Shown: piece after piece, positions 17,362-25,221 of the stretch
Position numbering within the stretch: the stretch's first letter is position 1
Layout: each line of letters starts with the position of its first letter
Source: RGIG3009 sp045648765
GTDB lineage: Bacteria > Bacillota > Clostridia > Oscillospirales > Acutalibacteraceae
Length of the DNA stretch: 64,000 bases
Direction: 5' to 3'
Assembly (NCBI GenBank): GCA_045648765.1
Contig: JAZROQ010000003.1
Location: forward strand, 8,475-72,474
Position numbers and translations under genes: made by a program
The notes under the pieces: generated by a model
Database searches by the model: none
Seen by the model: the letters and a program-made list of their open reading frames with translations, nothing else
What the model was told of the DNA's origin: nothing

Positions 17362-17941
17362 TACAAGTTTCTTTGCCATTCTCATTGGCGGGTTGCTCGT
17401 TAACAACTTTGTGTTGTCGCAGTTTTTGGGAATTTGCCCGTTTTTGGGTGTTTCCAAAAAACTCGGTTCCGCTGTCGGTATGTCGGTGGCGGTCATTGTG
17501 GTTATGCTCATGGCAACCGCGGCAACGTATCCGCTATATCATTTTGTGCTCGAACCGAACGACCTGTCGTATTTGCAAACCATTGTGTTCATTTTGATTA
17601 TTGCGGCGCTTGTGCAGTTGGTCGAAATTGTGTTGCGTCGATTTGTGCCGCCGCTGTATAACGCGCTGGGCATTTATTTGCCGCTCATCACCACCAACTG
17701 CGCGGTGCTCGGTGTAACCATTCTCAACATCGACAGCGGCTACACGTTCGCGCAATCCATCGTCAACGCGCTGGGCGCAGGTCTTGGCTTTTTACTCGCC
17801 ATGGTGATGTTTGCCGGCGTGCGGGAACGGTTGGAAAGCGCCGAAGTTCCCGAAGGTTTAAAAGGATTGCCCATCACCTTGGTGGCGGCATCCATCGTTT
17901 CGGTTTCCTTCCTTGGTTTCCAAGGACTGTTCGGATTATAA
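17354..17941 (+). CDS. rnfA: Rnf complex subunit A
   Basis: This 195-aa membrane subunit has six spans and pairs with RnfE. It shows the family motifs LLVNNFVLSQFLGICPFLGV and YLPLITTNCAVLGV, with the cysteines that bind the intramembrane cluster. It overlaps rnfE by 8 nt; the ribosome binding site GAGGG lies within the end of rnfE. Confidence 0.96.
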   Translation: MNNTSFFAILIGGLLVNNFVLSQFLGICPFLGVSKKLGSAVGMSVAVIVVMLMATAATYPLYHFVLEPNDLSYLQTIVFILIIAALVQLVEIVLRRFVPPLYNALGIYLPLITTNCAVLGVTILNIDSGYTFAQSIVNALGAGLGFLLAMVMFAGVRERLESAEVPEGLKGLPITLVAASIVSVSFLGFQGLFGL

Positions 17942-17953
17942 GGAGGAAGGAAT

Positions 17954-18742
17954 ATGAATCCCATTTTATTAGCAGTCCTGCTGTTGGCAGGTTTGGGTTT
18001 GTTTGCCGGTCTTATTTTGGCGGTAGCCTCGGTGCTGATGGCTGTTCCCAAAGACGAGCGGGTAGAAGCCGTGCGCGATTTGCTTCCCGGCGCCAACTGC
18101 GGCGCGTGCGGGTATTCAGGTTGCGACGGCTATGCCGAAGCGTTGGTCAAAGGCGAAGCGGCAGTCGGCTTGTGTTCGCCCGGCGGCACGGCAGTTGCCG
18201 AAGCCACGGGGAATTTGCTTGGCACTTCGGGCGACGTGGTGCGCCAAACCGCCGTGGTGCATTGCGGCGGTTGCAAAGAATTCACCACCTGCAAACTCGA
18301 TTATCACGGCATCCAATCGTGCCGCGCGGCAACGCAGTTTTTCGGCGGTGACCGTTTGTGCTCATACGGTTGCTTGGGCTATGGCGATTGTGCTTCGGCT
18401 TGTGAATATGGTGCCATCACCATCAAAGACGGTCTGGCGCGTATCGACGGCACGCTTTGTCGCGGTTGCACCAAATGTGCCGCTGCTTGTCCCAAAAAAC
18501 TCATTGTCATGCACAACAGCGCACACCGCGCGGTGGTGCGTTGCTCCAACCACGACAAAGCCGCCAAAACACGTGCAGCGTGCAAAGTGGGTTGCCTTGG
18601 TTGCGGCAAATGCCAAAAAGTGTGCGAACACGACGCTGTTCGCCTTGTCAACAACGCCGCCATTATCGACGGCGAAAAATGTGTCGGTTGCGGCAAATGC
18701 GCCGAAGCATGTCCGGTACATTGTATTGCCATATACGAATAA
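17954..18742 (+). CDS. rnfB: Rnf complex subunit B (polyferredoxin)
   Basis: This is the 262-aa entry point for ferredoxin electrons. There is one N-terminal membrane anchor, then the cysteine cluster GANCGACGYSGCDGYA with a further C after ~20 residues. Four-cysteine motifs follow for about four 4Fe-4S clusters: CSYGCLGYGDCASAC, CRGCTKCAAACPKK, CKVGCLGCGKCQKVC and CVGCGKCAEACP. It is the last gene of the operon and is followed directly by a terminator. The complex couples ferredoxin oxidation by NAD+ to Na+ or H+ export. Confidence 0.96.
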   Translation: MNPILLAVLLLAGLGLFAGLILAVASVLMAVPKDERVEAVRDLLPGANCGACGYSGCDGYAEALVKGEAAVGLCSPGGTAVAEATGNLLGTSGDVVRQTAVVHCGGCKEFTTCKLDYHGIQSCRAATQFFGGDRLCSYGCLGYGDCASACEYGAITIKDGLARIDGTLCRGCTKCAAACPKKLIVMHNSAHRAVVRCSNHDKAAKTRAACKVGCLGCGKCQKVCEHDAVRLVNNAAIIDGEKCVGCGKCAEACPVHCIAIYE

Positions 18743-18751
18743 TCTAAAAAC

Positions 18752-18797
18752 AAAAAAGACCGAGGAAACGCTTGGCGAAATTTCCTCGGTCTTTTTT
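18752..18797. terminator. Bidirectional terminator between rnfB and the HMA-like gene
   Basis: AAAAAAGACCGAGGAAA pairs with its complement around a 12-nt loop. A and T runs on both sides allow use from either strand. Confidence 0.88.
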
Positions 18798-18807
18798 TGT
18801 TGCTGTT

Positions 18808-19026
18808 TTATACTACCGAAAACCCTGCCTGTGCCAACGCTTGTGTTATGGTATCTACCGTTGTCTTTTTCGGCGAAAACGAAACTTGCGCTACTGCTAA
18901 ACGGTGATTGACGGTGGCAGATTTCACGCCGTCTACTTGTTTAAGTGCTTTGGTGGCAGCGTGTCCGGTGGCGGCGTCGTGCACACCCGATAACGTCATG
19001 GTAATCGATTCGGTTTTCGAAAACAT
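18808..19026 (-). CDS. Heavy-metal-associated (HMA) fold protein lacking the CxxC motif
   Basis: This is a 72-aa protein with the length and pattern of a CopZ-like metallochaperone: a beta strand (SITMTLSGV), a helix (ATKALKQVDGV), SATVNHRLAVAQVSFSP, then a C-terminal helix ending ALAQAGFSV. The metal-binding MxCxxC is replaced by VHDAATGH, and there is no cysteine in the whole protein. It may bind metal by its two histidines, or have lost metal binding. AGGAG lies 9 nt before the ATG. It sits 46 nt behind cysS and may be the third gene of that operon. Confidence 0.75.
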   Translation of the reverse strand: MFSKTESITMTLSGVHDAATGHAATKALKQVDGVKSATVNHRLAVAQVSFSPKKTTVDTITQALAQAGFSVV

Positions 19027-19072
19027 TTGCGGTCACTCCTATCAAGCAATAGAGTGTCCGAAAAAATTTTAA

Positions 19073-20467
19073 TTATGCGCGGTGCCATTTCATGCCTTGG
19101 GGCGTATCTTCCACCACAATACCCATGGCTTTGAGCTCGTCGCGGATACGGTCGGATTCTGCCCAGTTTTTCTCGGCGCGCGCTTTGCGGCGCATCTCAA
19201 CCATTTCTTCGATTTGGGCATCGTCGCCGTCGTTTTGGCGGCTGTACAAAAGCCCCAACACGTCGGCAAACTCATTAAACAAACCGAGTGCCAGTTCGCA
19301 GCTGCCTTTGGTGACGTTGCCGTTTGCAATCATAATGTTGCAATCTTTGGCAAGTTCAAACCACGCGGCAATGCCGTCGGCGGTGTTCAAATCGTCATCC
19401 ATGGCGGTAATAAACTGTTCGCGGCGGGCATCACAAAACGCTTTTACCGCTTCGTCGGCTTCGCCGTCGGCAGCGTTTTTAAGCGCAAATTCCAAACCGT
19501 CGCGGCAGTTGTAAAGTCGTGTGAGCGCGGCTTTGCCTTGCTCAATGCTTTCGTGGTTGTAGTTGATGGGGCTGCGGTACGAGGAGGAAATGAGGAAGAA
19601 TCGAATCGGCTCATATCCAAATTGTTCGGCAACGTCGCGCACCGTAAAGAAGTTACCAAGCGATTTCGACATTTTTTTGTTGTCGACATTGATGTAACCG
19701 TTGTGCATCCAATACCGCGCAAACGGCACACCGTTGCAGCATTCGCTTTGTGCCACTTCGTTTTCGTGGTGCGGGAAAATCAAATCTTGACCGCCGCAGT
19801 GAATGTCAATGGACTCGCCCAAATACCGACGCGCCATGGCAGAACATTCGATGTGCCAACCGGGACGACCGTCACTCCACGGCGAATCCCACGCGGGTTC
19901 ACCGGGTTTGGCGGCTTTCCACAATGCAAAGTCAAGCGCATCTTCTTTTTCTTCGCCCACGCCGATACGTGCGCCCGATTCCAAATCGTCAATCGGTTGG
20001 TGCGACAGTTTGCCGTATTCAGCATCGCGGCGGGTGCGGAAATACACGTCACCGTTGTCGGCGCGATAGGCAAAGCCTTTTTCTTCAAGCGTGCGCACAA
20101 TGTCGATGATCTCGTCAATGTTTTCGGTTGCTTTGGGATGTACCGTGGCTTCGCGCACACCTAACCCCGCAGCATCTACACGGAATTCGTCGATATACCG
20201 CTTGGCAATCACGTCGTACGTCACGCCTTCTTCGTTGGCGCGACGGATAATTTTGTCGTCAATATCGGTAAAGTTTTGCACAAATTTCACCGTATAGCCG
20301 CGCCATTCCAAATAACGGCGCAACACGTCAAACACACAAAGCGGACGCGCGTTGCCAATGTGAATGTAGTTGTAAACCGTCGGACCGCACGCATAAATGC
20401 GCACCACACCCGGTTCCAGCGTCACCAAATCTTGCTTTTGTCGCGCCATGGTATTATAAATTTTCAT
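19073..20467 (-). CDS. cysS: Cysteinyl-tRNA synthetase
   Basis: This 464-aa class I aminoacyl-tRNA synthetase charges tRNA-Cys. It shows YACGPTVYNYIHIGNARP with the HIGH-type signature, the KMSKS loop (NKKMSKSLGN), and zinc ligands in WHIECSAM and FPHHENE. The upstream part of the open frame has no start signals. GGAGG sits 8 nt before the ATG used here, and the gene overlaps cysE by 14 nt, so the two are translated from one mRNA controlled by the T-box leader. Confidence 0.96.
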   Translation of the reverse strand: MKIYNTMARQKQDLVTLEPGVVRIYACGPTVYNYIHIGNARPLCVFDVLRRYLEWRGYTVKFVQNFTDIDDKIIRRANEEGVTYDVIAKRYIDEFRVDAAGLGVREATVHPKATENIDEIIDIVRTLEEKGFAYRADNGDVYFRTRRDAEYGKLSHQPIDDLESGARIGVGEEKEDALDFALWKAAKPGEPAWDSPWSDGRPGWHIECSAMARRYLGESIDIHCGGQDLIFPHHENEVAQSECCNGVPFARYWMHNGYINVDNKKMSKSLGNFFTVRDVAEQFGYEPIRFFLISSSYRSPINYNHESIEQGKAALTRLYNCRDGLEFALKNAADGEADEAVKAFCDARREQFITAMDDDLNTADGIAAWFELAKDCNIMIANGNVTKGSCELALGLFNEFADVLGLLYSRQNDGDDAQIEEMVEMRRKARAEKNWAESDRIRDELKAMGIVVEDTPQGMKWHRA

Positions 20468-21095
20468 TGTCGGTACCTCCCACTTGTTTTTCAAGTTCTT
20501 TAATGCGTTTTTCCAAACGCTGTATTTCTGCAGTGATGGGGTCGGGGATATGCACTTGGTCAAGTTCCGCCACCTTTTCGCCCTTGCGGCGTACCACGCG
20601 GGCGGGCACACCCACTGCGGTGGAATGCGAGGGAATATCTTGCAACACCACGGCACCTGCCGCAATGCGCACGTCGTCACCAATGGTGATAGGTCCCAGC
20701 ACCTTGGCACCCGCACCCACCATCACATGATCGCCCAAGGTAGGGTGGCGTTTGCCTTTGTCTTTGCCCGTACCGCCCAAGGTGACACCCTGATACAACG
20801 TGCAATCGTCACCAATAACGGTGGTTTCACCAATCACCACACCGGTGCCGTGGTCAATAAACAACCGTCTGCCGATGTTGGCGGCGGGGTGAATTTCAAT
20901 ATTGGTGCGGTTGGATGACCGCCACGAAATTTGCCGCGCAATAAACTTAAACCCATGGCGGTAAAACCAGTTGGCAAGACGGTGCGACCGCACGGCTTTG
21001 AACCCGTTGTATAACAGCAGCACTTCCCAAACGGAGCGCGCGGCGGGGTCGCGTTCGCGCACCACGGCAATATCTTCACGCAATCGTTTAAACAA
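20454..21095 (-). CDS. cysE: Serine O-acetyltransferase
   Basis: This enzyme (213 aa) acetylates serine as the first step of cysteine synthesis. The left-handed beta-helix hexapeptide repeats are visible (IHPAANIG, LFIDHGTGVVIGE, VTLGGTGKDKGKRHPTLGD, GAGAKVLGPITIGD), and catalytic residues lie in the DHGTG and GKRHP segments. A TTG start is chosen because AGGAGGT lies 7 nt upstream and the family typically begins MFKRLREDI. An in-frame ATG 84 nt further upstream would translate through the T-box and its terminator and is rejected. Confidence 0.93.
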   Translation of the reverse strand: MFKRLREDIAVVRERDPAARSVWEVLLLYNGFKAVRSHRLANWFYRHGFKFIARQISWRSSNRTNIEIHPAANIGRRLFIDHGTGVVIGETTVIGDDCTLYQGVTLGGTGKDKGKRHPTLGDHVMVGAGAKVLGPITIGDDVRIAAGAVVLQDIPSHSTAVGVPARVVRRKGEKVAELDQVHIPDPITAEIQRLEKRIKELEKQVGGTDNENL

Positions 21096-21110
21096 AAGGA
21101 CACCTCCTAA

Positions 21111-21362
21111 AAAGCAAAAAACCTTCGTCACCTCAAAAGGCAACGAAGGTGCAAAACACGGTTCCACTTCGACTTTCACTCAAAAACCATTTAACGGTGG
21201 TGGGCCGGACAAGGATACTAAAAAATTTTTGTTCCCCTTGTCTGCTCGCGGAGGCATTTCGCCGTGGGTTTGCCAAGGCGGCTTGCAGCCGACGACCGCC
21301 TCTCTCTGGTGCAAAAGAACACAGGTACTTCTTCCGTTCAACGCAGTTATTTTGTAGTTACT
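21111..21362 (-). promoter_or_regulatory. T-box leader, cysteine-specific
   Basis: The minus strand contains the T-box core GAAGTGGAACCGTG (21157-21170). It is followed by a terminator ACCTTCGTTGCC / GGTGACGAAGGT with a T tract (21111-21150). The stem I region has AGAGAGAGGCGG and GCTGCAAGCCGCC. A TGC triplet at 21254-21256 in the 3' side of stem I (GGCGAAATGCC) is a likely Cys specifier. Uncharged tRNA-Cys should stabilise the antiterminator and switch on cysE-cysS. The exact specifier assignment is an inference. Confidence 0.9.
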
Positions 21363-21368
21363 ATTGTT

Positions 21369-21377
21369 ATTATAGCA
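21369..21377 (-). promoter_or_regulatory. Extended -10 promoter of the T-box transcript
   Basis: On the minus strand TGCTATAAT is a perfect extended -10 element. A good -35 box was not found 17 nt upstream. The start of transcription would be near 21362. Confidence 0.65.
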
Positions 21378-21399
21378 GATTTTTTCAAAAAATCTACCC

Positions 21400-21978
21400 T
21401 TATTTTTCGTTTTTAAAATATTCGCGGTTTTGCCACACGTATTCCACGCCCGCAATCAGTGTCAGCACCACCGAAATCCAAATAAAAACCTGTCCCACCA
21501 CAAGCGGTACCGAAAAAGCGGCAGCGGGGAGAGAAAGAAAGCTTTGCCACGTGGAAAATTCCATGGCGGTTAAGGTGTAAATAATGGCAACAAACTGTGC
21601 CACGGTTTTCAGTTTGCCCCAATAGCTTGCGGCAATCACTTTGCCGTCTTTGGCGGCAATCAAGCGCACCGAAGTCACCATGAATTCGCGCGTGAGCACC
21701 AAAAACAGCGCCCACACGTCCATTTGCCCTTTTGCCATAAACAGCAAAAAGGCGGCGGTGGTCAACATTTTATCGGCAAGCGGGTCCAAAAATTTGCCAA
21801 AATTGGTAATCAGCCCGCGCGCACGTGCAATTTTGCCATCGAACATGTCGGTCAGCGCTGCGGCAATAAACACAATGAGCGCCGCCGCATAATGAAAAGG
21901 GAATTCCCACAAAGCCAGCACCAAAAACAGCGGTGCTAATATAATGCGCAATACAGTTAATTTGTTTGGTAAATTCAT
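21400..21978 (-). CDS. pgsA: CDP-diacylglycerol-glycerol-3-phosphate 3-phosphatidyltransferase
   Basis: This 192-aa integral membrane enzyme makes phosphatidylglycerol phosphate. The CDP-alcohol phosphatidyltransferase motif DG-x2-AR-x8-G-x3-D-x3-D is seen as DMFDGKIARARGLITNFGKF followed by LDPLADK. The N-terminus MNLPNKLTVLRIILAP is typical. The ATG overlaps the rimO stop, and the gene is last in the recA-recX-rimO-pgsA cluster, an order reminiscent of the rimO-pgsA pairing in other Firmicutes. Confidence 0.95.
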   Translation of the reverse strand: MNLPNKLTVLRIILAPLFLVLALWEFPFHYAAALIVFIAAALTDMFDGKIARARGLITNFGKFLDPLADKMLTTAAFLLFMAKGQMDVWALFLVLTREFMVTSVRLIAAKDGKVIAASYWGKLKTVAQFVAIIYTLTAMEFSTWQSFLSLPAAAFSVPLVVGQVFIWISVVLTLIAGVEYVWQNREYFKNEK

Positions 21979-23297
21979 ACTTGTTCCCCCACTAAATCCC
22001 AATCCATTGCTTCGGTAATGCGCACGTTGATGATTTCACCGGGCGCTATGCGACCTTTGGCAGTAAAAAACACTTTTCCGTCAATGTCGGGTGCGTCGGC
22101 GGCGGTGCGTCCAAACCAACATTCGGCGTACTTGTCAAACGCTTCCACCAACACTTGTTTTACCGTGCCGATTTGTTCTTCTTGATAGGCAGCAGCAATG
22201 CGCGATTGCAATTCCATTACCACGTCGCGACGATGCGCTTTGACTTCTTCGTCAATTTGGTTTGCCATTTCGGCGGCGGCGGTCCCTTCTTCGCACGAAA
22301 AAGCAAAACACCCCAACCGTTCAAACTTCATTTCTTTGATAAACGCGCACAGTTCTTCAAAATCTTCTTCGGTTTCACCGGGGAAGCCTGTCATCACCGT
22401 GGTGCGCAACACGATGCCGCGCACTTTTTGGCGCACGTTGTTAATTTGCGCGGTTAAACGTTCTTTGTTGCCCACACGGTTCATGGCGCGCAACACGTTG
22501 CCGCTGGCATGTTGAATGGGCAAATCCATGTATTTCACAATTTTATCTTGTTTTGCCATCACGTCGAGCAGTTCGTCGGTGATGTGCTCGGAATAGCAAT
22601 ACATCAACCGAATCCACTGAATCCCATCAATCTCGCACAAGCGGTCAAGCAACTGCGGTAACTCCGATTTGCCGCTGCGGTCCACACCGTAAACGGTGGT
22701 ATCTTGCGCAATGACCACCAGTTCTTTCACGCCGTTTTGCGCCAGTGTGCGCGCTTCTTGCACCACGGCTTCCATCGAGCGACTGCGCAGCCCACCGCGA
22801 ATGGAGGGGATGGCGCAATACGCGCAACGGTTGTCGCAACCGTCGGCAATGCGCAAATAGGCAAAAAAGTGCGGTGTGGTTTGCACACGTTCGCCATCCA
22901 ATTCCCAACGAGAAAGTGGGGGAAACGAAGCAACCGTTTCGCCGTTTAACACGGCGCGTACCGCTTCGACAATATCCACGTTGGCGCCAAGCCCTAACAC
23001 GGCATCACATTCGGGCAGTTCGTTGCACAATTCTTGTTGGTAGCGTTGTGAAAGACACCCTGTGACAATCAGTTTTTTGATTTGCCCTTCTTTTTTCAGT
23101 TGGGCAAATTCCAAAATATTTTCAATTGCTTCGCGTTTGGCATCCTCGATAAACCCGCAGGTGTTCACAATCACCACGTCGGCTAAACCGCTTTCGGCAG
23201 TCAGGGTAAACCCCGCTGCTTCCAGTTTGGCTAACATGAGTTCGGCATCCATTTGGTTTTTGGGACAGCCAAGCGAAACCATTCCCACTTTAATCAT
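21975..23297 (-). CDS. rimO: Ribosomal protein S12 methylthiotransferase
   Basis: This is a 440-aa radical SAM enzyme that adds a methylthio group to an aspartate of ribosomal protein S12. The N-terminal UPF0004 domain has three cluster cysteines (SLGCPKN, NTCGFI, GCLSQR). The radical SAM motif is CDNRCAYCAIP, and a TRAM domain lies at the C-terminus. A longer frame begins 126 nt upstream inside recX, but GGAGGAG precedes the ATG chosen here. It overlaps recX by 8 nt. Confidence 0.95.
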   Translation of the reverse strand: MIKVGMVSLGCPKNQMDAELMLAKLEAAGFTLTAESGLADVVIVNTCGFIEDAKREAIENILEFAQLKKEGQIKKLIVTGCLSQRYQQELCNELPECDAVLGLGANVDIVEAVRAVLNGETVASFPPLSRWELDGERVQTTPHFFAYLRIADGCDNRCAYCAIPSIRGGLRSRSMEAVVQEARTLAQNGVKELVVIAQDTTVYGVDRSGKSELPQLLDRLCEIDGIQWIRLMYCYSEHITDELLDVMAKQDKIVKYMDLPIQHASGNVLRAMNRVGNKERLTAQINNVRQKVRGIVLRTTVMTGFPGETEEDFEELCAFIKEMKFERLGCFAFSCEEGTAAAEMANQIDEEVKAHRRDVVMELQSRIAAAYQEEQIGTVKQVLVEAFDKYAECWFGRTAADAPDIDGKVFFTAKGRIAPGEIINVRITEAMDWDLVGEQV

Positions 23298-23910
23298 TGT
23301 TTTGCTCCTCCGAAAAAGCCGCAAGTGCGCGGCGCACTGTATCGTGCGAAAAACCATAGCGTGCCATTGCGGCAGCTGCACGGTCATCGCCAACAGTATA
23401 CCGTTTTTTGCGCAAAAATTCAAGTGCCAGTTGCCAATCTTCTTTTTCGATCGTTTTTACGGCTTCGGCGGCAATGTCGCGGGCAATCCCTTTTTCGCAA
23501 AGTGCTTGTTCGGCGCGGCGGTGCGGGTAGCATTTTTCCAAACAAAAACGACGTGCCAACCGCTCGGCATACGCTTTGTCGTTAACGTAGCCGTATTCTT
23601 CCATGGCAGCGGCGGCTTGCCTTGCCGCTTCGCGGTTGTCGACAACAAAACGCCCACCCTCGCGGCACAAGCGTTGTTCCAGCTCTTTGCGGGAATAATC
23701 GCGCTTCGAAAGCAAAAAAATCGCTTTGTTGCGTGCCCGCCGTTTTTGGGAGGCGGCTACCAATTCTTCTATCTGTAAACGCGACAAAGAGGAACCCACC
23801 CCAAAGGGGGATTCCTCCCAAAGTCCTTTATCGATTACCGTTTCTTCACCGTTGTCAAACAAAAGTGTCACACGGCTTTGTCGCGCGGGTTTTACCGCGG
23901 TAATAATCAT
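23290..23910 (-). CDS. recX: Regulatory protein RecX
   Basis: This is a 206-aa inhibitor/modulator of RecA filaments made of repeated three-helix units. Typical patterns are LLSKRDYSRKELEQRL, YVNDKAYAERLARRFC and RYGFSHDTVRRAL. An N-terminal ~60-residue extension (VTLLFDNGEETVIDKGL) is usual in Firmicutes. The ATG overlaps the recA stop by 4 nt, so RecX production is probably coupled to RecA. Confidence 0.93.
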   Translation of the reverse strand: MIITAVKPARQSRVTLLFDNGEETVIDKGLWEESPFGVGSSLSRLQIEELVAASQKRRARNKAIFLLSKRDYSRKELEQRLCREGGRFVVDNREAARQAAAAMEEYGYVNDKAYAERLARRFCLEKCYPHRRAEQALCEKGIARDIAAEAVKTIEKEDWQLALEFLRKKRYTVGDDRAAAAMARYGFSHDTVRRALAAFSEEQNND

Positions 23911-25052
23911 TCGTCGTCCACCACAATGTCAATTTTGGCACGTGCGGTATTGGCGGTGTATTGCGCCGCCGCACTAATCGGAATTTCCACCGGTGCTGCG
24001 GCGGGTTGCACCGCTTCGTCACCTTTGTTTTGGATGGCAGCCAACACTTTTGCTTCGATTTCGGCAGCAAGTTCCGTGTCGCGTTCCAAAAATTCTTTTA
24101 CGTTGTCGCGGCCTTGACCCAAGCGTTCCTCGTTGTACGAGAACCACGAACCCGATTTTTGAATAATTTCCAATTTAATGGCCAAATCCAACAATTCGCC
24201 CATGCGCGAAATGCCTTTGCCGTACATGACGTCAAATTCGGCTTCTTTAAACGGCGGGGCCACTTTGTTTTTCACCACGCGAACGCGGGTGTGCGAACCG
24301 ACGGGTTCACCCGCCACTTTCAGCGTTTCGGCACGGCGCACGTCCAAGCGCACCGAAGCATAATATTTCAGCGCGTTACCGCCGGCAGTAACTTCGGGGT
24401 TGCCGTAAACCACGCCGACTTTCAAGCGCAATTGGTTGATAAACACGGCAACACAACCGGTTTTGCCCACGGCGCCTGCGAGTTTACGCATGGCTTGCGA
24501 CATAAGACGAGCTTGCAAACCCACGTGCGAATCGCCCATTTCGCCTTCGATTTCTTGACGGGGTACCAACGCGGCAACCGAGTCGATAACCACCATGTCA
24601 ATGGCGCCCGAACGAATGAGTGCCTCGGCAATTTCCAGCGCTTGTTCGCCGGTGTCGGGTTGCGAAACCAACAACGAGTCGACATCGACACCCAGTGCAC
24701 GAGCATACACAGGATCTAACGCGTGTTCCACGTCGATATAAGCGGCTTCGCCACCTTGCTTTTGCGTTTGCGCCACGGCGTGCAAAGCAAGCGTGGTTTT
24801 ACCCGAAGCTTCGGGACCGTAAATTTCGACAATACGGCCGCGGGGGAAACCGCCCACGCCGAGTGCCAAATCCAACGTCAGCGAACCGGTGGGGATAACC
24901 TCTACGTTCATGCCGGCGTTTTCGCCCAAACGCATGACTGCGCCTTTACCGTAATTTTTTTCAATTTGTGCCAGTGCCGCTGCCAAAGCTTTTTGTTTGC
25001 TTTCGGAAGCTGCTGCCGGTTTATCGGTCAATTTTTTCTTTGCGTCTGCCAT
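23907..25052 (-). CDS. recA: Recombinase RecA
   Basis: This 381-aa ATP-dependent strand-exchange protein is also the coprotease for LexA. Walker A is GPEASGKTT, Walker B MVVIDSVAAL, loop L1 EIEGEMGDSH and loop L2 begins VTAGGNALKYYASVRLD. The acidic C-terminal tail ends DIVVDDE. An in-frame start 66 nt upstream lies before the ribosome binding site; AGGAG precedes the ATG chosen here. The promoter region has an SOS box, so LexA control is likely. Confidence 0.97.
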   Translation of the reverse strand: MADAKKKLTDKPAAASESKQKALAAALAQIEKNYGKGAVMRLGENAGMNVEVIPTGSLTLDLALGVGGFPRGRIVEIYGPEASGKTTLALHAVAQTQKQGGEAAYIDVEHALDPVYARALGVDVDSLLVSQPDTGEQALEIAEALIRSGAIDMVVIDSVAALVPRQEIEGEMGDSHVGLQARLMSQAMRKLAGAVGKTGCVAVFINQLRLKVGVVYGNPEVTAGGNALKYYASVRLDVRRAETLKVAGEPVGSHTRVRVVKNKVAPPFKEAEFDVMYGKGISRMGELLDLAIKLEIIQKSGSWFSYNEERLGQGRDNVKEFLERDTELAAEIEAKVLAAIQNKGDEAVQPAAAPVEIPISAAAQYTANTARAKIDIVVDDE

Positions 25053-25106
25053 GCGAATCTCCTCTTTCTGTCCCGCCAAAAGGCGTTTTCTACGATTACA
25101 ACACCT

Positions 25107-25135
25107 ATTGTACCGCATTCTTTTTCAGAAATCAA
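25107..25135 (-). promoter_or_regulatory. Promoter of recA
   Basis: On the minus strand there is TTGATT, a 17-nt spacer and TACAAT, about 55 nt before the recA ATG. Confidence 0.78.
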
Positions 25136-25153
25136 GGGTTTTGACGAAAAAAA

Positions 25154-25167
25154 CGAACAAATGTTTG
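25154..25167. promoter_or_regulatory. SOS box (LexA operator)
   Basis: CGAACAAATGTTTG differs at a single position from the Gram-positive LexA consensus CGAACRNRYGTTYC. It lies 18 nt upstream of the recA -35 box. No lexA gene is present in the window. Confidence 0.75.
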
Positions 25168-25189
25168 GTTTTTTATTTGACAAAACGGA

Positions 25190-25215
25190 CCCCCCGCCGA
25201 AAAACCGGCGGGGGG
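25190..25215 (-). terminator. GC-rich hairpin after the DUF4838 gene
   Basis: CCCCCCGCCG-AAAAA-CCGGCGGGGGG forms a very stable stem right behind the stop codon of the minus-strand gene. The following T tract is weak, so termination efficiency is uncertain. Confidence 0.6.
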
Positions 25216-25221
25216 ATGGTG

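Noticed and set aside
20468..20716. N-terminal extension of cysS
   Set aside because: It lies inside cysE in another frame; GGAGG and the family N-terminus support the ATG at 20467.
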